Assembly (NCBI RefSeq): GCF_044372965.1
Contig: NZ_JBILQX010000001.1
Location: 1 to 64,000 of the forward strand
DNA: 64,000 nt
Direction: 5' to 3'
DNA from: Elstera sp044372965
Lineage (GTDB): Bacteria; Pseudomonadota; Alphaproteobacteria; Elsterales; Elsteraceae
The translations under genes and the position numbers were made by a program. Below are positions 17,401-24,888 of the stretch, piece after piece. The notes below the pieces were generated by a model that did no database searches, was not told the origin of the DNA, and saw only the letters and a list, made by a program, of their open reading frames with translations. The first letter of the stretch is position 1. Every line of letters starts with the position of its first letter.

Positions 17401-17844
17401 ATGAAGCTCAGCACTAAAGGCCGCTATGCCGTGATGGCCATGGTCGATCTCGCCCACACAAGCCGGGGCGCGCCGGTGGCCCTGGCCGAAATTGCCGAAC
17501 GACAGGATATTTCGCTGTCCTACCTGGAGCAGCTTTTCGCCAAACTGCGCCGTCATGCGCTGGTGCGCAGCGTTCGCGGGCCGGGGGGCGGCTATCTGCT
17601 GGCGAAACCCGCCGCCGATACCTGGATTTCCGATATTATCCGCGCGGTCGATGAGCCGATTCGGGCTACCCGCTGCGCGCCGGGTTCGCCCCAAGGCTGT
17701 ACGCTCAAGGGCGCGCGCTGCATGACCCATGATCTGTGGCAGGCGCTGGGCGAGCAAATCGGCGTGTTTCTCGCCTCGGTGTCGCTCGAAGACGTGTGCC
17801 AGCAGCGCATTCAAACCCATCAAGCCCCGCTTGCGGCTGAATGA
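17401..17844 (+). CDS. iscR: Iron-sulfur cluster regulator, Rrf2/IscR family
   Basis: A 147-residue Rrf2 protein. The N-terminal winged helix is MKLSTKGRYAVMAMVDLA plus ISLSYLEQLFAKLR. The cluster-binding segment has Cys92, Cys100, Cys107 and nearby His110, matching the three Cys and one His of E. coli IscR, with loops two and one residues longer. IscR senses [2Fe-2S] status and represses iron-sulfur genes when the cluster is bound. It lies between cysE and the desulfurase gene, 3 bp and 9 bp away, so it is almost certainly cotranscribed with its targets. Confidence 0.94.
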   Translation: MKLSTKGRYAVMAMVDLAHTSRGAPVALAEIAERQDISLSYLEQLFAKLRRHALVRSVRGPGGGYLLAKPAADTWISDIIRAVDEPIRATRCAPGSPQGCTLKGARCMTHDLWQALGEQIGVFLASVSLEDVCQQRIQTHQAPLAAE

Positions 17845-17853
17845 CGAAACCTT

Positions 17854-18987
17854 ATGATCTATCTCGACTATAACGCCACCGCGCCGACGCGCCCGGAAGC
17901 GCTGGCGGCCTTGGTCGCTGCGGTGCAGGCGGGCGGCAACCCCTCCTCCGTCCATAGTCTCGGGCGGGCGGCGCGGCGGCGGGTGGAAGAAGCCCGGCGG
18001 TCGGTCGCCGATCTGGTCGCGGTCGATGCAAATCAGGTGGTTTTCACTGCCACGGGCACCGAAGCCAATAATATGGCCCTTGGCGGCTACCCCGATCACG
18101 CGGTTATCATCTCAGCGATTGAGCATGACGCGGTGAAACAGGCGGCACCGGACGCAACCATTCTGCCGGTTAAAGCCGATGGCACGCTGGATATGGACGC
18201 GCTTGATGCCGCGCTCGCTCAGGCGTCGCGCCCGCCGCTGGTCTCGGTGATGCTGGCCAATAGCGAAACCGGTATTCTGCAACCGATCCCCGAAATCGCC
18301 GCGCGCGTCCACGCCAAGGGCGGGCTTCTCCATTGCGACGCCGTACAGGCAGCGGGGCGCATCCCGCTCGATATGGCAGCGCTCGGGGCCGATCTGCTCA
18401 CCCTCTCCGGCCATAAGCTCGGCGGCGTGCCCGGCGCGGCGGCCCTGATCCTGGGCGCTTCGATCAGCGGCACCGCCCGCGAGCCCCTGCCCCTGCTGCG
18501 CGGCGGTGGGCAGGAGAAAGGTCGGCGCGCGGGCACCGAGGCCGTTGGGGCGATTGCCGCCTTCGGGGTCGCGGCCCAGGCCGCCAAAGCCGAAATTCCA
18601 GCAATGGCGGCGCTCGCGGCGCTGCGGGATAAAGCCGAAGCCGATTTGTGCGCGCTGGGAGCGTTTCTTCCGGCGGCAACGGGTGCCCCGCGACTGCCCA
18701 ATTGCTTTTCCGTCGCCCTTCCCGGCAAACCGGCTGAAACCCAAGTGATCGCGCTCGATCTTGCGGGATTTGCCGTCAGCGCCGGGTCGGCCTGCTCCTC
18801 GGGCAAGGTGAAACGCAGCGCCGTGCTGGCGGCGATGGGCTATCCGGACGAGATTGCGGGCGCCACGATCCGGGTCAGTTTCGGCGTGGGAACGACAGCG
18901 GCGCAGTTGGAACAATTCTGTTCCGCGTGGCAACGGCTTGCAGGCAGAAGCGTCACCCCCCATACTAACCTTGTTAAGTTAGACTAA
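17854..18987 (+). CDS. iscS: Cysteine desulfurase, NifS/IscS type
   Basis: A 377-residue PLP enzyme that converts cysteine to alanine and passes sulfane sulfur to iron-sulfur assembly and tRNA thiolation. The PLP lysine is K188 in TLSGHKLGG, with the cofactor stretch FTATGTEANNMAL upstream. The catalytic Cys314 lies in VSAGSACSSGKVKRS. IscS and NifS are not easily told apart; the genes around it (iscR, iscA-like, fdx, mnmA) favour an IscS housekeeping role that includes giving sulfur to MnmA. No iscU scaffold or hscBA chaperones follow. Confidence 0.92.
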   Translation: MIYLDYNATAPTRPEALAALVAAVQAGGNPSSVHSLGRAARRRVEEARRSVADLVAVDANQVVFTATGTEANNMALGGYPDHAVIISAIEHDAVKQAAPDATILPVKADGTLDMDALDAALAQASRPPLVSVMLANSETGILQPIPEIAARVHAKGGLLHCDAVQAAGRIPLDMAALGADLLTLSGHKLGGVPGAAALILGASISGTAREPLPLLRGGGQEKGRRAGTEAVGAIAAFGVAAQAAKAEIPAMAALAALRDKAEADLCALGAFLPAATGAPRLPNCFSVALPGKPAETQVIALDLAGFAVSAGSACSSGKVKRSAVLAAMGYPDEIAGATIRVSFGVGTTAAQLEQFCSAWQRLAGRSVTPHTNLVKLD

Positions 18988-19005
18988 GACTAAGGAGCCG
19001 CCCCC

Positions 19006-19371
19006 ATGGCCCAGACCGATCCCTCCCCCCGCCCCGCCCCGAAAGCGGTGATCTCGCTCACCGATGCCGCCGCCGCCCGCGTCAAATCGCTGCTGGATAA
19101 GCGCGAGCCCCGTGCCGTTGCCTTGCGGGTCGGGATAAAAACGCGCGGCTGCTCCGGCCTGTCCTATGCCGTCGATTATGCCGACAGCAAGATGCAGTTC
19201 GACGAAGTGGTGGAAGATAAGGGCGTGACCGTGCTGGTCGATCCGGCGGCGGTGATGTTCCTCATCGGCTCGGAAATGGATTACCGGGAAGATAAATTCA
19301 CCTCCGGCTTCACCTTCACCAATCCGAACGAAAAGGCCCGCTGCGGCTGCGGCGAAAGCTTCAGCGTTTAA
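19006..19371 (+). CDS. iscA: A-type iron-sulfur carrier protein, IscA-like
   Basis: A 121-residue HesB/IscA/SufA-family protein. The three cluster-binding cysteines are present: Cys49 in TRGCSGLSY, and Cys113 and Cys115 in ARCGCGESFSV at the C-terminus. The family accepts clusters from a scaffold and delivers them to target enzymes. An N-terminal Pro-rich extension of about 14 residues precedes the conserved ISLTDAAAARVKSLL. IscA, SufA and ErpA cannot be separated safely by eye; operon position favours IscA. It is 18 bp downstream of iscS. Confidence 0.9.
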   Translation: MAQTDPSPRPAPKAVISLTDAAAARVKSLLDKREPRAVALRVGIKTRGCSGLSYAVDYADSKMQFDEVVEDKGVTVLVDPAAVMFLIGSEMDYREDKFTSGFTFTNPNEKARCGCGESFSV

Positions 19372-19443
19372 TCTTTCACAGCACTGGACCAGCGGCAGTC
19401 TAGCGGGTAAACAGGGGCGTTTTAACCCCGAAGAGGAAAACCG

Positions 19444-19776
19444 ATGCCGAAATTGACCTTCATCGACCGCGACGGCAATCGCCACGAGGTAGAAGCGCCG
19501 GTAGGCCTGTCGGTTCTGGAAATCGCGCATCGCAATCAGATCGATCTGGAAGGCGCGTGCGAAGGCTCGTTAGCCTGTTCCACCTGCCATGTCGTCGTTG
19601 ACCCGGAAGATTACGAGCGCCTGTCGGAAGCCAGCGAAGACGAGGAAGATATGCTCGATCTCGCCTTCGGCCTCACCGCCACCTCCCGGCTCGGTTGCCA
19701 GATCATTATGACGGAAGAGTTGGATGGGCTGAAGGTTTCGCTCCCCACCGGCAGCCGTAATATGATGGCGGGCTAA
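19444..19776 (+). CDS. fdx: Adrenodoxin-type [2Fe-2S] ferredoxin
   Basis: A 110-residue ferredoxin with the four cluster ligands Cys39, Cys45, Cys48 and Cys85 in the C-x5-C-x2-C...C pattern of Isc-type ferredoxins (GACEGSLACSTCHVVV and RLGCQIIM). It supplies electrons to cluster assembly at the desulfurase. An AGAGGA ribosome-binding site precedes the ATG. A 72-bp gap separates it from iscA and contains a small GGGG/CCCC hairpin without a T-run. It lies 10 bp upstream of mnmA. Confidence 0.95.
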   Translation: MPKLTFIDRDGNRHEVEAPVGLSVLEIAHRNQIDLEGACEGSLACSTCHVVVDPEDYERLSEASEDEEDMLDLAFGLTATSRLGCQIIMTEELDGLKVSLPTGSRNMMAG

Positions 19777-19786
19777 GAGGCCGCTT

Positions 19787-20923
19787 ATGCTCAACTCCCT
19801 CGGTATCGCCAAGCCGCCCGCCGAAACGCGCGTGGTCGTTGCCATGTCCGGGGGAGTCGATAGTTCTGTTGTGGCCGCGCTTCTGAAAGACGAGGGGTAT
19901 GACGTTGTCGGCATAACCCTTCAGCTTTACGATTTCGGCGCGGCTTTACGCAAAGGGGCCTGCTGCGCGGGCCAAGATATTTACGATGCGGCGACGGTGG
20001 CGGAGCGCATTGGCATTCCCCATTACGTGCTTGATTACGAATCGCGCTTCAAAGAGCAGGTAATCGAAGAGTTTGCCGATAGTTACGCGCGCGGCGAAAC
20101 ACCTATCCCCTGCGTGCGCTGCAATCAGACGGTCAAGTTCCGCGACCTCCTTGCCACCGCTCAAGATTTGGGTGCGGATGCGCTCGCAACAGGTCATTAC
20201 GTTCAGCGCCGCCTGGGAGACCAGGGGCCGGAGTTGCTGCGCGGGGCCGATCCCGCGCGCGATCAATCCTATTTCCTCTTTGCGACCACGCCGGAGCAGT
20301 TGGCCTATCTGCGCTTCCCGCTGGGGCATCTGACCAAGCCGGAAACGCGCGACCTCGCCCAGCGCTACGGCCTGACGGTGCACGATAAGCCCGACAGTCA
20401 GGATATCTGTTTTGTGCCCGATGGCGATTATGCTGCCATTGTGAAGCGCCTGCGCCCGGAAGCGGTGGAGCCCGGCGAGATCGTCGATCTGGCGGGCCGG
20501 GTCGTGGGGCAGCATCAGGGCGTGATCCATTACACCATCGGCCAGCGCCGGGGCCTCGGCTTGGGCGCGGAAGTGAGCGGCGGGGAGCCGCTTTTCGTGA
20601 TCCGCCTGGAGCCGAACCGCCGCCGCGTCGTCGTCGGCCCGCGCGCGGCCTTGGGGCGCGACCGGGTGCATCTGAAAGAGGTGAACTGGTTAGGCGCCCC
20701 GACGGCGATGGAAGCCGCCTGCACGGTCAAGCTACGCTCGGCCCAAGCCCCAGTTCCCGCCACTCTCACCCGTAACGCCGATGCCAGCGGCACGCTGAGC
20801 TTGAGCACGCCCCAGCATGGCATCGCGCCGGGGCAGGCGGCGGTCTTCTATGAGGGCGACCGCGTTCTGGGCGGCGGCTGGATCACCGCCACCGAGCTTT
20901 CGGATTTAGAGGCCGCCGCTTAA
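19787..20923 (+). CDS. mnmA: tRNA-specific 2-thiouridylase
   Basis: A 378-residue enzyme that thiolates uridine 34 of Lys, Glu and Gln tRNAs with sulfur from a desulfurase relay. The ATP pyrophosphatase P-loop is SGGVDSS (21-27). The catalytic cysteines lie in IPCVRCNQTVKF and DSQDICFVPDGDYA. GHYVQRR and GQRRGLGLG are further family motifs. It is the last gene of the cysE-iscR-iscS run, which places the sulfur donor and acceptor on one transcript. Its last four bases overlap the convergent efflux gene. Confidence 0.96.
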   Translation: MLNSLGIAKPPAETRVVVAMSGGVDSSVVAALLKDEGYDVVGITLQLYDFGAALRKGACCAGQDIYDAATVAERIGIPHYVLDYESRFKEQVIEEFADSYARGETPIPCVRCNQTVKFRDLLATAQDLGADALATGHYVQRRLGDQGPELLRGADPARDQSYFLFATTPEQLAYLRFPLGHLTKPETRDLAQRYGLTVHDKPDSQDICFVPDGDYAAIVKRLRPEAVEPGEIVDLAGRVVGQHQGVIHYTIGQRRGLGLGAEVSGGEPLFVIRLEPNRRRVVVGPRAALGRDRVHLKEVNWLGAPTAMEAACTVKLRSAQAPVPATLTRNADASGTLSLSTPQHGIAPGQAAVFYEGDRVLGGGWITATELSDLEAAA

Positions 20924-21612
20924 ACCATCGCTACCGCCGACCGCCGCTCCGCCAAAGCCTGCCGCAGAATTTGCACCGCGGACGATAGGAACAATCCGGC
21001 CATAATGCCCGCAACCAATAGATCGGGCCAGCGCGTGCCGGTGAAGCCCACCGCGACCGCAGCCCCCATCACGGCGATATTGCCGATGGCATCGTTCCGC
21101 GAACACAGCCAGACTGATCGAACATTGGCGTCGCCGTCCTTATACCGCATCAGGAGTAGCACCGACGCGACGTTCGCCCCAAGTGCAAGGAAGCCGACAA
21201 CGCCCATCACCTCGGCCTGCGGAACGCTCGGCACGATCACCTGATAGAGGGTTGACCCGAACACCCAAAGCCCCATGAGAAACAGGCTAACGCTTTTGGC
21301 AAGGGCGGCATTGCTCCGCACGCGGATCGATAGGCCGATGACAGCGAGGCTGAGCCCATAGGTCAGCGTATCCCCGAGGAAATCGAGCGCATCGGCTTGC
21401 AACGCTTGGGAGCCCGCCTGGTGGCCCGCCAGAATTTCAGTGACGAACATGCCCGCATTCAGCGCAATCACCAGCCAAAGCGTGCGGCGATAGCGCGGGT
21501 CAATGCCATCGAAGACGGGATTCCCTTGGCAGCCGCAAGCGTCGGCCTGCGGTTCCGGCGCATGGGAATGCCCGTGGTCGTGGTCGTGAGGGTGCGAGTG
21601 GCCGTGCGACAT
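20920..21612 (-). CDS. Cation diffusion facilitator-like transporter
   Basis: A 230-residue membrane protein with about six transmembrane segments and a His/Asp-rich cytoplasmic N-terminus (a run of HxH repeats within the first 16 residues, then ACGCQG). ALQADALDFLGDTLTYGLSL carries the DxxxD metal site of the cation diffusion facilitator fold, and CSRNDAIGNIAVMGAAV gives a second-site NDxxGN variant. The usual C-terminal cytoplasmic domain is missing, as in short DmeF/CzcD-like members. The promoter lies over a MerR operator, so induction by a thiophilic or transition metal is likely. The metal is unknown. Confidence 0.85.
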   Translation of the reverse strand: MSHGHSHPHDHDHGHSHAPEPQADACGCQGNPVFDGIDPRYRRTLWLVIALNAGMFVTEILAGHQAGSQALQADALDFLGDTLTYGLSLAVIGLSIRVRSNAALAKSVSLFLMGLWVFGSTLYQVIVPSVPQAEVMGVVGFLALGANVASVLLLMRYKDGDANVRSVWLCSRNDAIGNIAVMGAAVAVGFTGTRWPDLLVAGIMAGLFLSSAVQILRQALAERRSAVAMV

Positions 21613-21644
21613 TTTCCGTTGGTCCTTTAAACGATCATGCCTTA

Positions 21645-21675
21645 GCCCTACATCCTCTAGTGACTAGAGGAGCAA
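21645..21675 (-). promoter_or_regulatory. MerR-type promoter with operator in a 19-bp spacer
   Basis: On the minus strand, TTGCTC (21675-21670, -35) and TAGGGC (21650-21645, -10) are separated by exactly 19 bp, the overlong spacer typical of MerR-activated promoters. The perfect 17-nt inverted repeat CCTCTAGTGACTAGAGG (21654-21670) fills the spacer and is close to PbrR/CadR-type operators. It reads toward the efflux gene, and the MerR gene begins 9 bp beyond on the other strand. Confidence 0.8.
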
Positions 21676-21683
21676 GCGGAAAA

Positions 21684-22103
21684 ATGCAGAGCATCAGCAT
21701 CGGAACCCTATCGCGCGAAACCGGTGTGAAAATCCCGACGATTCGCTATTACGAAAGCGTCGGCCTGCTCGAACACGCCGACCGGACCGACAGCAATCGG
21801 CGCGTTTACGGCGCGGACGATGTGCGCCGCCTGCGCTTCATTCGGCACGCGCGCGAACTTGGGTTCGAGGTGGCCGCCATTCATCAACTGCTGGCCTTGG
21901 CCGCCGACGATACCCGCCCCTGCCACGATGCCGATGCGATTGCGGCGGCACATCTGATCGACATCGATCATAAAATCGCGCGGCTGACGGCGTTGCGCGA
22001 GGAAGTGGCCCGCATGATCGCCGAGGACCGGCACGGCACCATCGGTGAATGCCGGATTATCGAAGCGCTCGGCGAGCCGTGCGACCGCCACCACACTTCT
22101 TGA
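21684..22103 (+). CDS. MerR-family metal-responsive regulator
   Basis: A 139-residue MerR protein. The winged helix (ISIGTLSRETGVKIPTIRYY) is followed by ESVGLLEHADRTDSNRRVY. A long dimerisation helix and cysteines in DDTRPCHDADA, GECRIIEALGEPC and a CDRHH tail provide soft-metal ligands. The ATG at 21684 matches the family start; the frame is open a further 8 codons, but that region is operator DNA. It is divergent from the cation diffusion facilitator gene over a shared operator and should activate it when metal is bound. CadR, PbrR or ZntR-type specificity cannot be fixed. Confidence 0.9.
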   Translation: MQSISIGTLSRETGVKIPTIRYYESVGLLEHADRTDSNRRVYGADDVRRLRFIRHARELGFEVAAIHQLLALAADDTRPCHDADAIAAAHLIDIDHKIARLTALREEVARMIAEDRHGTIGECRIIEALGEPCDRHHTS

Positions 22104-22162
22104 TTGCAAAAATACGCAAAAATCATATTAAAATACTATCTATTCAGAACGGAGGGTCGAGC

Positions 22163-22699
22163 GTGACGACATTCGATTTCAATGGTTGCCTCGCCTTCGT
22201 TCTCAAATGGGAAGGTGGCTATGTGAATAATCCCGCCGATCCTGGGGGAGCCACGAATAAAGGCATTACTCAAAATACCTATAATACCTGGAGAACCCAG
22301 CAAAACCAGGCGACCCAGGATGTAAAGCTGATTACTGACGCTGAGGTTCAACAGATTTATCAGAAAAATTATTGGACACCCTCGGGCGCAGACCGCATTC
22401 CCGCACGGTTAAACCTCGTTGAATTCGACACCGCCGTGAATATGGGGGTGGGCCGCGCCGTACAATTCTTGCAGCAGCAGGTCGGCACGACGGTAGATGG
22501 CGGGTTTGGCCCAATAACGCAAAAAGCCGCCAATAGCGCCCCCTTGGAGGCCACAATTACCCAATATTGCGATGCCCGCGAAGCCTATTACCGGAATATC
22601 GTCGCTAAAAACCCCAGCGAGCAGGTCTTTTTAAGTGGCTGGCTGAACCGCCTGAACGCACTTCGGGCCGCTGCTGGCGTTCAGACGCCAAGCGTTTAG
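22163..22699 (+). CDS. GH108 N-acetylmuramidase, endolysin-like
   Basis: A 178-residue protein starting at GTG with a GGAGGG ribosome-binding site 6 bp upstream; ORF callers may extend it wrongly. KWEGGYVNNPADPGGATNKG contains the catalytic Glu17 of the glycosyl hydrolase 108 (ZliS-like) lysozymes. The C-terminal part (VDGGFGPITQKAANSA, then YCDAREAYYRNIV) is the companion peptidoglycan-binding domain 3. It has no signal peptide, so it would need a holin, secretion or SAR-like export. Such genes are common in prophages, but no other phage gene is nearby. Codon use is more AT-rich than its neighbours, which fits acquired DNA. Confidence 0.88.
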   Translation: MTTFDFNGCLAFVLKWEGGYVNNPADPGGATNKGITQNTYNTWRTQQNQATQDVKLITDAEVQQIYQKNYWTPSGADRIPARLNLVEFDTAVNMGVGRAVQFLQQQVGTTVDGGFGPITQKAANSAPLEATITQYCDAREAYYRNIVAKNPSEQVFLSGWLNRLNALRAAAGVQTPSV

Positions 22700-22756
22700 G
22701 GTTTTCGGCGCACCTATGTTACGCTTCGCGCCTGTAGTTTATCACGGGAGCGCTGT

Positions 22757-23383
22757 ATGTCTAACGATCTGATTCTCTATACCAATCCGCAGTCGCGGGG
22801 CCGGGTGGCGCGCTGGATGCTGGAAGAAATCGGCGTGCCCTACGAGACCCGCGTTGTGAACTATGGTCCGGAGATGAAATCGCCCGACTATCTCGCGATC
22901 AACCCGCTCGGCAAAGTTCCCGCAATTCAGCATAAGGGCGCAGTCGTCACTGAAACGGCGGCGATCTGCTCTTATCTGGCCGATGCTTTCCCCGAAGCGG
23001 GCCTGATCCCGCCCGCCGGAACCCCCGCCCGCGCCGCCTATTTCCGCTGGATGTTTTTTGCGGCAGGACCGCTCGATTCAGCGGCAATGTTTCGGGCCCT
23101 CGAAGTCGAAATACCGCCCGAAAAAAGCCGGATGCTGGGCTTTGGCACCTTCGATCTTGCCATCTCGGCGATGGAAAACGCCCTAAAAGAAAATCCCTAT
23201 TTCGCGGGCGAGGCCTTTAGCGCCGTCGATGTTTTCGCGGGAGCTACCTTGGGCTGGCTCACGCAATTCAAAATCGTGCCCCTGAACCCGACTTTCAAAA
23301 CCTATCTTGCCCGTATTCATCAGCGCCCTGCCGCGATACGGGCAGCCGCGCTGGATAATGCCTTGGTGCCGCAGCCAAGCTAA
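22757..23383 (+). CDS. Glutathione S-transferase family protein
   Basis: A 208-residue cytosolic GST-fold protein. The N-terminal thioredoxin-like domain (LILYTNPQSRGRVARWMLEE) has Ser14 as the likely thiol-activating residue. NPLGKVPAIQ and VVTETAAICSYLADAF are the glutathione-binding cis-Pro and Glu-Thr/Ser segments. The C-terminal helical domain includes the conserved N-capping region FSAVDVFAG. The substrate is unknown. A strong ribosome-binding site precedes the ATG, and a Rho-independent terminator follows directly. Confidence 0.9.
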   Translation: MSNDLILYTNPQSRGRVARWMLEEIGVPYETRVVNYGPEMKSPDYLAINPLGKVPAIQHKGAVVTETAAICSYLADAFPEAGLIPPAGTPARAAYFRWMFFAAGPLDSAAMFRALEVEIPPEKSRMLGFGTFDLAISAMENALKENPYFAGEAFSAVDVFAGATLGWLTQFKIVPLNPTFKTYLARIHQRPAAIRAAALDNALVPQPS

Positions 23384-23389
23384 ACGGCA

Positions 23390-23433
23390 GCCCCCGCCCG
23401 AGCGTGAAAATCCTCAGGCGGGGGCGCATTTTT
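23390..23433 (+). terminator. Rho-independent terminator after the GST gene
   Basis: A perfect 9-bp stem GCCCCCGCC/GGCGGGGGC with an 18-nt loop is followed by five T residues. It lies just past the GST stop and reaches into the convergent chemoreceptor's stop codon. Confidence 0.8.
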
Positions 23434-24733
23434 AGACGCGACGCAACAAGTCCAGAACAGCCTTGACTTCCTGACGCAAGGTTTCGGACTGACGCGCCAA
23501 ATCGTCCGAAGCCCCCTGCACCGTGTGGGCCAGCGTTGCGCTTTCGGACATGCCGGAGGCTACCGTATCCAGCGTCTGGCTAATCCCGCGCGTTCCCGTA
23601 ACCCCTTGCTGCACGGTGCGGGCGATCTCGCGCGTGGCAGCATCCTGCTGCTCAACCGAGGCCGCGATTTGCGTGTTAATGGATTGGACGCGCGAAATAA
23701 CGTCCGTCACTTTGCGAATGGCCTCGACCGCGCGGGCGGTTTCGGTTTGAACGGCGGCGATCTGCTCGCTGATTTCATCGGTTGCCTTTGCGGTCTGGCT
23801 GGCGAGGCTTTTGACCTCGGTCGCCACTACGGCGAAGCCCTTACCCGCCTCGCCCGCCCGCGCTGCCTCGATGGTGGCATTCAGCGCCAACAGATTGGTT
23901 TGCCCGGCGATATTGTTGATCAGATTGACCACTTGGCCGATTCGATCGGCCGCACCGGCCAGGGTTTGAATAATACCGTTCGTGCGCTCGGTTTCCTGAG
24001 TCGCCGTCTGGGAGATAGACGAGGCGTCGGTCACTTGGCGGCCGATTTCGGCAATGGAGGCCGAAAGCTCTTCGGTCGCCGACGCAACCGTTTCGGCCCC
24101 GCTCAGCGCTTGCCGGGAAGCCGCTGCCGCCGCCGTCAATTGCTCTTGCGCCCGGTTCGCCGTTTGCGCCTGGCGCTGGGCCGCCGCACGGACATCACCG
24201 GAGCGCGCGGCAGAGGTTTCCACCACATTCGCCACCGAATGTTCAAGCTGCATCGTCACCGTGCTAAGGGTTTCCACCCGCTGCGTTTGGTTGTTCTGCA
24301 GCACGGTCGCATCATGCACGTCGATCAACGCGCCCCCGGCTTTCAGTGCTACACCGCTGCTGTCGCGCAGCACGCCCGCCGTAAAGCGGAACCAGCGATA
24401 GCTGCCGTCTTTCACCTTAATGCGGAACGTCCGATCAAACCGCTCCGCGCTGCCCCGCGTCGTAATGATGGTGCGCAGCTTTAAGCGCGTTTCCTCGGCC
24501 TCATCGGGGTGCAAGCGCGTGACCAGGGCTTGAATGCTGTTGGAAAACTCGGCTTCGCTGCTGAACCCGAGCAAGCGGCGAAACTCCGCCGACCAAACCC
24601 ATTTGCTTTTTTCGTGCAGGGTATTGGCTTCGTGAAGCGAAACATGCCACAGGCCGACCCCGGCCAGGGTTTCCCAAAGCGTAATGAAATCGGCGTCGTC
24701 CGAAGAATGACCTGAAAATAACCGTGCTAACAT
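23432..24733 (-). CDS. Soluble PAS-domain methyl-accepting chemotaxis protein
   Basis: A receptor of about 433 residues with no transmembrane segment. Residues 15-145 form a PAS fold (WVWSAEFRRLLGFSSEAEF, then RFDRTFRIKVKDGSYRWFRF). The C-terminal signalling domain carries the hallmark tip NLLALNATIEAARAGEAGKG. The start at 24733 follows a good GGAGAAG site; the frame is open 43 codons upstream without homology. Cytoplasmic receptors of this kind read internal cues such as redox or flavin state and join CheA/CheW arrays. No che genes are in the window. It shares its signalling tip with the membrane receptor at 47240-49321. Confidence 0.9.
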   Translation of the reverse strand: MLARLFSGHSSDDADFITLWETLAGVGLWHVSLHEANTLHEKSKWVWSAEFRRLLGFSSEAEFSNSIQALVTRLHPDEAEETRLKLRTIITTRGSAERFDRTFRIKVKDGSYRWFRFTAGVLRDSSGVALKAGGALIDVHDATVLQNNQTQRVETLSTVTMQLEHSVANVVETSAARSGDVRAAAQRQAQTANRAQEQLTAAAAASRQALSGAETVASATEELSASIAEIGRQVTDASSISQTATQETERTNGIIQTLAGAADRIGQVVNLINNIAGQTNLLALNATIEAARAGEAGKGFAVVATEVKSLASQTAKATDEISEQIAAVQTETARAVEAIRKVTDVISRVQSINTQIAASVEQQDAATREIARTVQQGVTGTRGISQTLDTVASGMSESATLAHTVQGASDDLARQSETLRQEVKAVLDLLRRV

Positions 24734-24888
24734 CTGCTTCTCCACGCATTCGGTAAAATGGCCACCAGGGCCCATGCCCGGACAGTAGCAAAGCAGATGT
24801 TGCTGTTTTTTGAAACTGGCTGTCGATTCATCCCAAGCCTGAAAAGAAGACAGGACGCGCAATCGGTTTGCCCGCCCTGCCGGGCCGG

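Noticed and set aside
16861..18099. A 412-codon minus-strand frame over cysE, iscR and iscS
   Set aside because: It is antisense to three well-recognised genes and has no motif of its own.
22163..22699. A prophage remnant around the lysozyme gene
   Set aside because: No integrase, terminase, capsid or holin gene is found on either side.
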